Source of the DNA: Prado023 sp963706875
Lineage (GTDB): Bacteria > Actinomycetota > Actinomycetes > S36-B12 > CAIYMF01
Direction of reading: 5' to 3'
Assembly: GCA_963706875.1 (NCBI GenBank)
Contig: CAVPNW010000012.1
Span: 1 to 64,000, forward strand
DNA length: 64,000 nucleotides
Made by a program: the position numbers and the translations under genes. Below, piece after piece: positions 1 to 7,643 of this stretch (within the stretch, counting starts at the first letter, position 1; every line of letters starts with the position of its first letter). The notes beneath the pieces are model-generated. The model was not told the DNA's origin and made no database searches. It saw only the letters and a list, made by a program, of their open reading frames with translations.

Positions 1-1267
1 CCACGACAGCCGTGAGCTTGGCGGTCTCCTCGGACAGGGCGTTGAAGGCTGCCCCGGCTCGCATGGCGCTCCCGACGGCGGCGACCAGCGCGCCGAGGAC
101 AGGTGCGTCGGCCTCCTCCAGGGACCAGCCGCGGGTGCGGCCGGCGATCCGGCTGCGGCGGTAGTGGTCCGTGGAGCCGATGAGCAGCGCTCCGGGGTTG
201 GCGGTGCCCATGTCAAGGCGGGTCACGAAGCCGGTCTGCCACCCATCCGGCAGTTCCTCCGCGCCGAGGGGTCTGGGTCCCTGATCAGCCCAGGTCGACG
301 AGAGGATGCGTTCGGCCCAGACGTCCCCGTCGGCACTGCCGGTGCCGGGCTGAAGGACCAGCATCTCAGGCGCGCCCACGATCTGACGGATCGCCTCCGC
401 GGACTCATCCAGGGTGGCTGTCCCTTGGCCATGCTGGGCGAGCAGCCCACCCAACTTGACCAACCACTTGTTGCGCTCACGTGCTTCGGCATGTTGCGCC
501 GCAGCCCCGTACGCGTACCAGAGCGCAAGCGCAGGCAGGAACACGAAGGGGACCAGAGCCCGGGTTTCGGGGTTGCTCGCCAGAGCGACCCCCATGGCAC
601 CGATGCCCGCGGAACCGATCGCCATGAAGGCTGACAGCCTCCACTCCTCACGGAACACCGATCCTCGCGAGACCCCGCTCGCAGCCCGCAGGAGGCTCGC
701 GAGGATCGTCAGGTTGACCGCGGTGAAGGCGATCGAGGCAATCAGAAGGCTGGCGATCGACTGCCACGAGAACACATAGCTCGCGATCGACTGCGTTGAC
801 GAGCCCGTGCCGACCTCGGTGGGCTCGGTGGGTGCGAATGGCAGCAGGGGGAAGAGCACGTGGTACGTGATGATCATGACGCTGGTTGACGCCGCGTACA
901 TGCCGAGGTTGTAGACGACCTTGATCCGCGGACGGCGGATCACGAACTCACCGATCAGCATCCCAACCATGGTCGCCACGAGCGCTGCCGTGGGACTCAG
1001 GGTGAGGATGGCCGCTGCGAGGACGACCTCGAAGAACCCGAGCTCCTCGTTGGTGGCACCGTGACGGACCTTGACGTAGACCAGCTGACCGATGAGCGTC
1101 AGGGCGCAGAAGAGCGGGATCCCGACCGGAAACGCCGTCATGAAGGTTGGCGTACTGGACCAGAGGGTTGCCCCAAGGGCGACGACGAGCGATGCTGCAG
1201 CCAGGCCCAGCAGTGCTGTTCGAGCCACGACCCGTCTGATCGATCCGTGCTCGGCGGTGGTCGTCAC
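1..1267 (-). CDS. Multi-pass membrane sensor protein, N-terminal part (runs off the left edge)
   Basis: I translated the complement strand by hand from a GTG at 1267 and found no stop to the window edge, giving about 422 residues. Roughly residues 15-255 form about seven hydrophobic segments, with a loop containing IRRPRIKVVYN. Residues 275-400 look like a soluble GAF-like domain. The last visible residues (ALSEETAKLTAVV) resemble the helix that usually leads into a PAS domain. This layout is common in actinobacterial GGDEF/EAL or histidine kinase proteins, but the catalytic part lies outside the window, so the output activity is unknown. The gene follows the subtilase gene by about 55 bases on the same strand and may share its transcript. 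The exact start is uncertain because the frame stays open upstream. Confidence 0.6.
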   Translation of the reverse strand, partial: MTTTAEHGSIRRVVARTALLGLAAASLVVALGATLWSSTPTFMTAFPVGIPLFCALTLIGQLVYVKVRHGATNEELGFFEVVLAAAILTLSPTAALVATMVGMLIGEFVIRRPRIKVVYNLGMYAASTSVMIITYHVLFPLLPFAPTEPTEVGTGSSTQSIASYVFSWQSIASLLIASIAFTAVNLTILASLLRAASGVSRGSVFREEWRLSAFMAIGSAGIGAMGVALASNPETRALVPFVFLPALALWYAYGAAAQHAEARERNKWLVKLGGLLAQHGQGTATLDESAEAIRQIVGAPEMLVLQPGTGSADGDVWAERILSSTWADQGPRPLGAEELPDGWQTGFVTRLDMGTANPGALLIGSTDHYRRSRIAGRTRGWSLEEADAPVLGALVAAVGSAMRAGAAFNALSEETAKLTAVV

Positions 1268-1322
1268 AGGTCTCCCACGGTCGTGGCGGGTGCTCCCGCC
1301 GGCCTGTCTCCAGTCAAGCAGA

Positions 1323-3125
1323 TCAGGCCGTCATGCTCCATGACCTCGCGCTCCACGACCGTGCGCTCCATGACCGGGCCTCCCACGAGAAGTCGCTCCA
1401 GGATCGCGCGCTCCACGACCGTGCACTCCACGACCGTGCACTCCACGACCGCGCCGCCCAGTCCGTCTGGCTCCAGGATCGCGCGCTCCACGACCGAGCC
1501 AGCCACTCGTCAGCGCTCCAGCTGCGTGCGCTCCACGACCGTGCGCTCCAACTGCGTGCGCTCCACGACCGGGCCAACCACTCCTCGAAGGACCACGACC
1601 GGGCGCTCCAGCTGCGTGCGCTCCACGACCGGGCCAACCACTCATCAAGGGACCACGATCTCGCGCTCCACGAGCGGGCCTTGAAGTCGTCCTCGGAGAG
1701 GTTCATCGAAGCCATGAGTACGGCGAAGGACCACGAGCGAGCCGCCCACTGCTGGGTCTGCCAGCTCAGCTTCTTCCACGCTGCTGCGACCGCGTCGAAG
1801 TCCCCGGCCTCCCAGGCCTCGGCGAACTCGCCCCATGCCGCCGCGTCATCCTCGTTCGGGCCCCACCCACCCTGATCAGCGGAAGGAACGGTCTGCTTCG
1901 GCCGTGCGGGCGCCTTGGGTGCAGCTGAGATCGCTGCACCCAGGTCCAGTGCACCCCTGCCCGATCCACTGGGATCCTTGAGGCTGTACGTGGTCCTGGT
2001 GAGCAGTCTCTTGACGCCGTTCGGGCTCAGCTTGGGATTCACTTCGAGGACGGCTGCGACAGCGCCGGCCACCACGGCCGCGGACATCGATGTTCCTGAA
2101 CCCGGCATGTAGCCGTCCTGCGAGGTCCACTGGGCCGCACCCGCGGCGATGCTGCCGGGAGCGGTGCTGGACACCAAGGACACGCCGGGGGCAATGAGAT
2201 CGGGCTTCACCGCGCCGTACTGAGTGCCACGGGAGCTGAAGGACGCGACCGCATCGTCATTGCGTGAGGCCGTGCCCGCCTCGTCAAGGGCGCCCACAGT
2301 GAGGAGGACCGGACTGTTGCCGGGCGAACTGACCTCGCCGGCCGCCCCGTCGTTGCCTGCTGCAGCGACCACGGTGACGCCCCTGTCCCAGAGCCGTTCA
2401 AGGGCGCGAGTCAGGGGATCGAAGGATGGGGGAAGTGGGCTGTCGGTCGACAGGCTGAGGTTGACCACATCGACGTCGGCGCGATCAGCAACGAGTTCGA
2501 GGCCAGCCAGGACCTTGCTCAGCGACGTGCTGCCGTCGTTGTTGGCCACCTTGACATCGAGAAGGGTGGCGCCCGGGGCCACGCCTGGGAACTCCCCGTT
2601 CCCGCCGATCAGTCCGGCAAGGAAGGTTCCATGGCCGAGGCCATCCCCGACATCATCCACGCCGGGGACCGTGATGTGAGTGACGCCATCCAAGCCCACC
2701 GCGGTGGGGGCCACGCCTGTGTCCACCAGCGCAACCGTGACGCCGTTGCCGTACGAGGAGCCGTCCTGGACACCGATCGTTCCACGATAGGTCGGCGCTG
2801 ACGCAGCCTCTTCCAGCTGCGTCCCGTTCACCTTCATCGGGGTGTCGGGGATCTCAGCCGAACCGGCCGGGGCGCCCACGCCCTTGGGCAGCTCGACGAG
2901 CAGGGAGTCGGACAACTCAAGGGTGGCCAGCACCCGACCGCCCACTGCCCCGACGGTGTCGGCCAGCTGCGTCAGGCTCGCGCCCTCCGTCAACGTCAGA
3001 AGGACAGTCCGACCCGACCCCTGTGCCCCTGCCGGTACGGGCATGGCGAGAAGTGAGATGGCAGCAAGTGCTGCTGCCATTCGGGTTGGCACTGCTCCCC
3101 GCGTCCGGATCGCTGTTGTGCTCAT
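1323..3125 (-). CDS. Exported S8 family serine peptidase with C-terminal ARSWS repeats
   Basis: A 600-residue subtilisin-like protease. The ATG at 3125 was chosen because GGGAGG lies eight bases upstream; the longer frame has no such site. Residues 1-34 are a signal peptide (Arg-rich start, hydrophobic core, AGA before the mature part). The catalytic triad is visible: Asp135 (VALVDTGV), His165 (GHGTFLAG) and Ser346 (SGTSMSAA), with oxyanion Asn258 (AAGND). The proline usually found after GTSMA is replaced by alanine. From residue 462 to 597 the protein consists of 19 copies of ARSWS, in blocks of one to four separated by short acidic linkers such as LDEW, FEEW and ADEW. The function of the tail is unknown; cell-wall or self-association binding is only a guess. 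It is probably secreted or surface-attached. No sorting motif or C-terminal membrane segment is present. Confidence 0.9.
   Translation of the reverse strand: MSTTAIRTRGAVPTRMAAALAAISLLAMPVPAGAQGSGRTVLLTLTEGASLTQLADTVGAVGGRVLATLELSDSLLVELPKGVGAPAGSAEIPDTPMKVNGTQLEEAASAPTYRGTIGVQDGSSYGNGVTVALVDTGVAPTAVGLDGVTHITVPGVDDVGDGLGHGTFLAGLIGGNGEFPGVAPGATLLDVKVANNDGSTSLSKVLAGLELVADRADVDVVNLSLSTDSPLPPSFDPLTRALERLWDRGVTVVAAAGNDGAAGEVSSPGNSPVLLTVGALDEAGTASRNDDAVASFSSRGTQYGAVKPDLIAPGVSLVSSTAPGSIAAGAAQWTSQDGYMPGSGTSMSAAVVAGAVAAVLEVNPKLSPNGVKRLLTRTTYSLKDPSGSGRGALDLGAAISAAPKAPARPKQTVPSADQGGWGPNEDDAAAWGEFAEAWEAGDFDAVAAAWKKLSWQTQQWAARSWSFAVLMASMNLSEDDFKARSWSARSWSLDEWLARSWSARSWSARSWSFEEWLARSWSARSWSARSWSARSWSADEWLARSWSARSWSQTDWAARSWSARSWSARSWSARSWSDFSWEARSWSARSWSARSWSMTA
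1335..1742 (-). repeat. 15-bp coding tandem repeat encoding ARSWS
   Basis: The 3' end of the subtilase gene contains 19 in-frame 15-bp units encoding ARSWS. They are arranged as runs of 1, 2, 3, 4, 2, 4 and 3 units. The units use varied synonymous codons, so the peptide appears more conserved than the DNA. Seven gaps of 12 or more bases encode linkers, most of them ending in Trp. Confidence 0.85.
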
Positions 3126-3221
3126 GGTCTTGTCCTCCCTGGGTTGTCCACGTCCCATGTCGGACCGAAACCGCCCCCCGATGAAGCCCCCCACGCCCAT
3201 CTGGCTTTGAAATTCGGCCGT

Positions 3222-3244
3222 ACGGGTGACAACGATTCACCCGT
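3222..3244. promoter_or_regulatory. Candidate operator between divergent genes
   Basis: A perfect inverted repeat, ACGGGTGA-N7-TCACCCGT, lies in the gap between the subtilase gene (reading left) and the carboxyltransferase gene (reading right). It is about 100 bases from the subtilase start and 66 bases from the carboxyltransferase start. The symmetry and position suggest a regulator binding site. No regulator gene is adjacent, so the cognate protein is unknown. Confidence 0.35.
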
Positions 3245-3297
3245 TTGGGGTAATGATGCGCGTTGAACCCGCATTTAGGCCAGATTGTTACGCGCGA

Positions 3298-3303
3298 TAC
3301 CGT
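3298..3303 (+). promoter_or_regulatory. Probable -10 box (TACCGT) of the carboxyltransferase gene
   Basis: TACCGT fits the actinobacterial TANNNT pattern and ends six bases before the GTG at 3310, so the transcript would begin at or next to the start codon (leaderless). No convincing -35 box was seen. Confidence 0.4.
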
Positions 3304-3309
3304 CTAGGG

Positions 3310-4794
3310 GTGATCGCGCTCTCCGCCCTCAGGGCCGTGCAGGCAATCAGTGACCCGGATTCATTCTGCCGATGGGATGGACCATTCAGCGCATCCGACC
3401 CATTGTCGGTGGGCTATTCCCAGGAGTTGTCGGCGGCCAGTTCGGCTTCCGGCTCGGATGAGTCCGTTCTGGCCGGAGATGCCCGAATCGGTGGAGTTCA
3501 CACGGCCGTCCTTGCCTGGGAGTTCGGATTCCTCGGCGGGTCGGTGGGGGTCGCGACGGCCGCCCGGGTCGTCGCCGCCGTGCGTCGGGCGACGCAGCAG
3601 GGAATGCCGTTGGTGGCAATGCCCCGCTCCGGTGGGACCCGGATGCAGGAGGGCGCACCCGCCTTCGTCCAGATGGTGGCGATAGCCGCCGCGCTCGCCG
3701 AGCATCGTGCCGCGGGCCTGCCCTACCTCGTGCACCTGTGTGGCCCCACGACCGGCGGCGTGCTGGCCACGCTCGGCTCGGCAGGTGACATCACCTCCGC
3801 CGAACCCGGCGCGATGGTGGGCTTCCTCGGGCCCCGCGCCTTCACCGCCATCACGGGCGAGGTGTTCCCGGAGGGGATCCAGACCGCTGAGAACCTGCTC
3901 TCCCGGGGACTGATCGACGCGATCGTGCCCTGGGACGAGCTGCACGACCTCTGGGCGAGAATCCTGGGCATGTGGGCCGACCGGGCCAGGCTGCTCCCCG
4001 TGGTCGACGAAGGCCCCGGGCCGCGGTCGAGGACGACCGTGCCCGGCCGCCCGGAGTCCGCAGCCCAGCTCTGGGAGTACGTCGCGCTCTCCCGCCTGCC
4101 CGACCGCATCGACTCCGCCCAGTTCCTGGCTGCTCACCTGGCAGACGTGGTGGTCCTCCCCGGGACGATGACCGGAGAGCTCGCGCAGGGGGCGATCGTG
4201 GCGCTGGGCCGCCTGGATGGCATCCCCGTGGTCGTCGCTGCCACCACCGATCGCCGGTCGGGTGTGCCGCTGACGGTGGGCGGCCTGCGGACGGTACGCC
4301 GAGGCATCGCCCTGGCCGGGCGCTGGGGCCTTCCGGTGCTCACCGTCGTCGACACCCTGGGCGCTCAGCTCTCCGTCGAGGGCGAGCAGTCCGGTATCGC
4401 GGGCGAGATCTCGCGCGTGATGCTGGAACTGGTGGCCGCACCCACTCCGACCGTGGCGCTTCTCCTGGGCGCCGGGACCGGGGGAGCGGCCCTGGCGCTG
4501 CTCGCGACCGATCGGATCGTGGCCGGCTCACACACGTGGGTCTCGCCGCTGGCGCCCGAGGGAGCCGCGGCCATCCGCCACGGGGGAACCCACGATCCGG
4601 CGCAGATCGCCTGGGACCAGCGGATCGGGGTGCACGCCCTGGCCGAGCTAGGCTTCATCGATCGTGTCGTTCGGGAGTCCGATCCCGGGTGGGTGTCGGC
4701 GGCCGCGGATGAGGTGGCCGCGGCCCTGCGGGAGGTCATCGCGGGGCACGATCCCCGACGGCGGTTCGAGAGGTTCGATGCATGGGCGACCTGA
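3310..4794 (+). CDS. Fused beta/alpha acyl-CoA carboxyltransferase (acetyl/propionyl-CoA carboxylase type)
   Basis: This 494-residue protein has two crotonase-fold halves. The first half resembles AccD-type beta subunits (EFGFLGGSVGVATA, then MPRSGGTRMQEG, and CGPTTGGVLATLGSAGD). The second half resembles AccA-type subunits (LPGTMTGELAQGAIVALGRL, GIPVVVAATTDRRSGVPLTVGGLRT, VEGEQSGIAGE). Such enzymes transfer carboxyl from biotin to an acyl-CoA to supply malonyl- or methylmalonyl-CoA. No N-terminal Cys4 zinc finger is visible. The GTG at 3310 was chosen because it sits just after a -10-like hexamer and matches the start of the conserved region; earlier codons look non-coding. No biotin carboxylase or biotin carrier gene lies nearby, so the partner subunits must be elsewhere. 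The stop overlaps the next gene by 13 bases, indicating co-transcription. Confidence 0.8.
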   Translation: MIALSALRAVQAISDPDSFCRWDGPFSASDPLSVGYSQELSAASSASGSDESVLAGDARIGGVHTAVLAWEFGFLGGSVGVATAARVVAAVRRATQQGMPLVAMPRSGGTRMQEGAPAFVQMVAIAAALAEHRAAGLPYLVHLCGPTTGGVLATLGSAGDITSAEPGAMVGFLGPRAFTAITGEVFPEGIQTAENLLSRGLIDAIVPWDELHDLWARILGMWADRARLLPVVDEGPGPRSRTTVPGRPESAAQLWEYVALSRLPDRIDSAQFLAAHLADVVVLPGTMTGELAQGAIVALGRLDGIPVVVAATTDRRSGVPLTVGGLRTVRRGIALAGRWGLPVLTVVDTLGAQLSVEGEQSGIAGEISRVMLELVAAPTPTVALLLGAGTGGAALALLATDRIVAGSHTWVSPLAPEGAAAIRHGGTHDPAQIAWDQRIGVHALAELGFIDRVVRESDPGWVSAAADEVAAALREVIAGHDPRRRFERFDAWAT

Positions 4795-5540
4795 CAGGTC
4801 CGGGGGCGTTCGCCGCCGATGACGGGTCGGTCCCGGCAGAGGTGGCCGACGTGCTCGCCCGGCGAGCCACAGGATCGGCGGGAATCCGCGAGGTCGTGAC
4901 CTGCTTGGCGATCCACCGCCTGCTCGTCCCCCTGCTTGAGGTCGATGGTGACCTGCTGGAGGGCGACGACGCCGACCCGTGCGCGGGGTCCGACCGGGCA
5001 GTGGCCGCGGTGTCGGTGCGGGAGCCCGACGGCAGCGCCCTCGGCCTGGCGTTCACGGGGATGGCGCCGCTGGTCGAGTGGGATGCCTCCGCCCGTCCGC
5101 TGCCTGTGGAGGCCACCCGGGTCGCCGGTGCGATCCTGGCCGAGGGTGGCCGTGCGCTGCTGGTCGACGTCGGATCGCCCCATGCCCTGCGCATCGGCGG
5201 CGAGGGGTTGGCGCGACTGGCCACCGGTGAACCGTGGCCCGATCCCTGGGAGGACCCGGCCATCCGAGACGCCGTGATCGCCGAGCTCGGTCCGGTCCTG
5301 GCCAGCGGCGAGATCCAGGTGCGCCTGGCAGGCCCCGACATCGTCGCACCGGCCGCGGGCTCGAGTGGCGATCAATCGCCTGAACGCGCGCCCGGCCTCC
5401 TGCTGGAGGTCCGGTTCCCCGGGGAGCTGCCCGCCGACCAGGCCGAGCAGCGTGCGACTGTCATAGCCACCAAGATGTCGCAGTCGGCGACGCTGCGAGA
5501 GGTCTTCGACGGCACCCTGGCGGTCAAGGTCGTGCGCTGA
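4782..5540 (+). CDS. SseB family protein
   Basis: A 252-residue soluble protein. Residues about 35-155 match the SseB N-terminal domain pattern: HRLLVPLLEVDGDLL, then a strand with GLAFTGMAPLVEWD, PLPVEATRVAGAILAEGGRALLVDVGSPHALRIGGEGLARLATGE. The C-terminal part ends in a second small domain (VRFPGELPADQAEQRATVIATKM), also seen in SseB relatives. The family was first described in enterobacteria as enhancing serine sensitivity, but its biochemical role is not established. The start at 4782 overlaps the end of the carboxyltransferase gene by 13 bases. In many actinobacteria an SseB gene lies just upstream of infC, as here, with a DUF1844 gene between. Confidence 0.75.
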   Translation: MGDLTGPGAFAADDGSVPAEVADVLARRATGSAGIREVVTCLAIHRLLVPLLEVDGDLLEGDDADPCAGSDRAVAAVSVREPDGSALGLAFTGMAPLVEWDASARPLPVEATRVAGAILAEGGRALLVDVGSPHALRIGGEGLARLATGEPWPDPWEDPAIRDAVIAELGPVLASGEIQVRLAGPDIVAPAAGSSGDQSPERAPGLLLEVRFPGELPADQAEQRATVIATKMSQSATLREVFDGTLAVKVVR

Positions 5541-5570
5541 GTGCACCTGATCCTTCCAAGCGGATCCGAC

Positions 5571-5963
5571 TCAGACGACCGGGCCGGTCAGCTTCTCGCC
5601 GGGGCCCTGACCGGGCGGGTCCGGGAACTCCGAGGCCTCCCGGAAGGCCAGCTGCAATGACTTCAGGGCGTCACGCAACGGCCCGGCATGGAACGTGCCC
5701 AGGTCCGGTGCCGAGGTCACGACGAGGCCGGCCAGGGCGTTGATCAGCTTGCGCGCCTCGTCGAGGTCGGTGCCCGCGTCGCCCTCCTCGCCGAGCCCGC
5801 ACTTGACGGCCGCCGCGCTCATCAGGTGCAGGGCCACCGTCGTGATCACCTCGACGGCCGGGACCTCGCCGATGTCGCGAACCGCCTGGTCGACGTCGTC
5901 CGGGCCGGGCGTTGCCGGGCCGGCCTGGTCGGGTCCATCGGGATTCGTGGGAACCTCAGTCAT
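5571..5963 (-). CDS. DUF1844 domain-containing protein
   Basis: This small acidic protein (130 residues) has a Pro/Gly/Asp-rich N-terminus (about 30 residues). A helical DUF1844 core follows, containing the characteristic VITTVALHLMSAAAVKCGLG, the LDEARKLINALAGLV helix, and a final helix RDALKSLQLAFREAS. DUF1844 genes are commonly found next to infC in actinobacteria. The function is unknown. The gene is convergent with the SseB gene (31-base gap) and divergent from infC, sharing the 5964-6130 region for promoters. Confidence 0.85.
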   Translation of the reverse strand: MTEVPTNPDGPDQAGPATPGPDDVDQAVRDIGEVPAVEVITTVALHLMSAAAVKCGLGEEGDAGTDLDEARKLINALAGLVVTSAPDLGTFHAGPLRDALKSLQLAFREASEFPDPPGQGPGEKLTGPVV

Positions 5964-6130
5964 CCTGATACCCTGTCATGGACGACCGATCTGCCCCAAC
6001 TCGGTGCACGCGCTGAAGGGGTGGTTGGCGGAGAAGAGGGGTCTCGAACTCCCACCCGGACAGCCCCAGGGCAGTCGGGTAGTGAACCGGATGGCCAGTC
6101 CGTCCGGTGCCGGTGCTGCGCCGGCGTTTC

Positions 6131-6162
6131 GAGGCCTGCTCACCTGCCCGTGAGCGGGCCTC
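6131..6162 (+). promoter_or_regulatory. infC leader hairpin (attenuator-like)
   Basis: A 13-bp stem, with GAGGCCTGCTCAC (6131-6143) pairing to GTGAGCGGGCCTC (6150-6162) through one wobble pair, closes a six-base loop and is followed by TTCCC. It lies 76 bases before the infC start codon in a leader of more than 200 bases. The infC-rpmI-rplT operon is controlled by leader structures in many bacteria (L20 or IF3 autoregulation). A terminator or attenuator role here is inferred. Confidence 0.5.
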
Positions 6163-6238
6163 TTCCCATGAGAGGCACGGCTGCCCTGGACGAGGGCGGC
6201 GGCGGTCGCGAACAAGAAATGCGACCCAAGGAGGCGCC

Positions 6239-6835
6239 ATCAGCGTCGAGCCCCGGATCAACGATCGGATCCGCGTTCCTGAAGTACGACTCGTCGGCCC
6301 CAACGGCGAGCAGGTCGGTATCGTCCGCATCGAGGACGCCCTGCGACTGGCTGTCGAGGCTGATCTCGACCTGGTCGAGGTGGCCCCGGACGGCAAGCCG
6401 CCGGTCTGCAAGCTCATGGACTACGGCAAGTTCAAGTACGAGTCGGCCGTGAAGGCCCGTGAGGACCGCAAGAAGCAGGTCAACACGGTCATCAAGGAGA
6501 TGAAGCTCCGTCCGAAGATCGATCCGCACGACTACGAGACCAAGAAGGGTCACGTGGTGCGGTTCCTCAAGCAGGGCGACAAGGTCAAGATCACGATCAT
6601 GTTCCGCGGCCGCGAGCAGTCCCGGCCCGAGCTCGGCTACCGCCTCCTGCAGAGGATGGCTGAGGAGATCGCCGAGTACGGGATCGTCGAGAGCTCTCCC
6701 AAGCAGGATGGCCGCAACATGATCATGGTGGTGGCCCCGACCAAGAAGAAGGCGGACGCGCGCGCCGAGCGCGAGGCGGCCCGCAAGAGCACGGGAGCTG
6801 ACACCACCGAGGCCCTGGACAAGTCCGGGGCCTGA
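6239..6835 (+). CDS. infC: Translation initiation factor IF-3
   Basis: IF-3 binds the 30S subunit, prevents premature 50S joining and proofreads start codons. The 198-residue product contains the N-domain (EPRINDRIRVPEVRLVGPNGEQVGIV), the Lys-rich linker (YGKFKYESAVKAREDRKKQ) and the C-domain (KEMKLRPKIDPHDYETK...FLKQGDKVKITIMFRGRE). It ends in an Ala/Lys/Arg tail typical of actinobacteria. The start is an ATC codon at 6239, preceded by AAGGAGG four bases upstream and matching the family N-terminus ISxEPRIND. Rare AUU/AUC starts on infC are a known feature by which IF-3 represses its own translation. No ATG, GTG or TTG fits the conserved start. It is the first gene of an operon with rpmI and rplT. 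Confidence 0.95.
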   Translation: MSVEPRINDRIRVPEVRLVGPNGEQVGIVRIEDALRLAVEADLDLVEVAPDGKPPVCKLMDYGKFKYESAVKAREDRKKQVNTVIKEMKLRPKIDPHDYETKKGHVVRFLKQGDKVKITIMFRGREQSRPELGYRLLQRMAEEIAEYGIVESSPKQDGRNMIMVVAPTKKKADARAEREAARKSTGADTTEALDKSGA

Positions 6836-6916
6836 CCACGAACCACGCGATGGGTGACCATCGCGGACAAGCCCGCAGCGGTACGACCCGCACGCGGTGA
6901 ACCTAGGAGAGCAACG

Positions 6917-7114
6917 ATGCCGAAGATGAAGACGCACAGCGGCACCAAGAAGCGGGTCAAGAGGACCGGCTCGGGCAAGCTCATGCACGAGCAGGTCAAC
7001 AAGCGCCACCGCCTCGAGGTGAAGTCAAGCAAGCGCTCGCGCAAGCTGCAGGCGGACTCGCCTGTCTCGTCCGCCGACACCAAGAACGTCAAGCGCCTGC
7101 TCGGCATGCGCTGA
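6917..7114 (+). CDS. rpmI: 50S ribosomal protein L35
   Basis: A 65-residue basic protein, the usual length for L35. It starts MPKMKTHSGTKKRVKRTGSGK and contains the conserved HLR-like region (KRHRLEVKSSKRSRKL) and the C-terminal DTKNVKRLLGMR. L35 is a large-subunit protein binding near 23S rRNA domain II. The ATG at 6917 follows TAGGAGAG by seven bases. An upstream in-frame ATG at 6854 would add 21 residues not seen in the family. It lies 81 bases after infC and 33 bases before rplT in the usual operon order. Confidence 0.95.
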   Translation: MPKMKTHSGTKKRVKRTGSGKLMHEQVNKRHRLEVKSSKRSRKLQADSPVSSADTKNVKRLLGMR

Positions 7115-7147
7115 CTGTCCCCGAACTCGAACACGAAGGAGTAACAC

Positions 7148-7522
7148 GTGGCACGCGTGAAGAGGGCAGTCAACGCCCAGAAGAAGCGTCGCGAGATCCT
7201 GGAGAAGGCCAGCGGCTACCGCGGTCAGCGCTCCAGGCTCTACCGCAAGGCCAAGGAGCAGGTCACCCACTCGGGTGTCTACGCCTACGACCACCGCAAG
7301 GACCGCAAGGGCGACTTCCGCCGCCTGTGGATCCAGCGGATCAACGCCGCGTCCCGCGCGCACGGCATGACCTACAACCGGTTCATCCAGGGCCTCAAGG
7401 CCGCCGGCGTCGAGGTTGACCGTCGCATGCTGGCTGAGCTGGCCGTGAACGACGAGGCGGCGTTCGCCTCGCTGGTCGAGACGGCGCGCGCCGCGCTGCC
7501 GGCCTCGACCCCCGCCGCCTGA
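7148..7522 (+). CDS. rplT: 50S ribosomal protein L20
   Basis: This 124-residue protein carries the hallmark sequences ARVKRAVNAQKKRREILEKASGYRG, RRLWIQRINAASRAHGMTYNRFI and GLKAAGVEVDRRMLAELA. L20 is an early assembly protein of the 50S subunit that binds 23S rRNA through its N-terminal extension. In several bacteria it also represses its own operon by binding the leader. The start is GTG at 7148, with AAGGAGT upstream. It is the last gene of the infC operon, followed by a strong hairpin at 7540-7576. Confidence 0.95.
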   Translation: MARVKRAVNAQKKRREILEKASGYRGQRSRLYRKAKEQVTHSGVYAYDHRKDRKGDFRRLWIQRINAASRAHGMTYNRFIQGLKAAGVEVDRRMLAELAVNDEAAFASLVETARAALPASTPAA

Positions 7523-7539
7523 GCCAACCTGGTCGGCCC

Positions 7540-7576
7540 GTGGGCCCCGCCCTCCCCAGGGAGCGGCGGGGCCCAC
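7540..7576 (+). terminator. Transcription terminator after rplT
   Basis: A perfect 12-bp stem, GTGGGCCCCGCC (7540-7551) with GGCGGGGCCCAC (7565-7576), encloses a 13-base loop 17 bases after the rplT stop. It lacks a T-run, as is common for actinobacterial terminators. Confidence 0.7.
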
Positions 7577-7643
7577 GCATGTCCGGGGGAGCACGTGGCA
7601 CGCGGATCACGCACGGGCGGCTGGCGTCCGGCGGGGACCTGAC

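Noticed and set aside
1335..1742. Regular repeats suggesting a CRISPR array
   Set aside because: The units are 15 bp, contiguous, in frame with the subtilase and encode ARSWS. There are no unique spacers of constant length.
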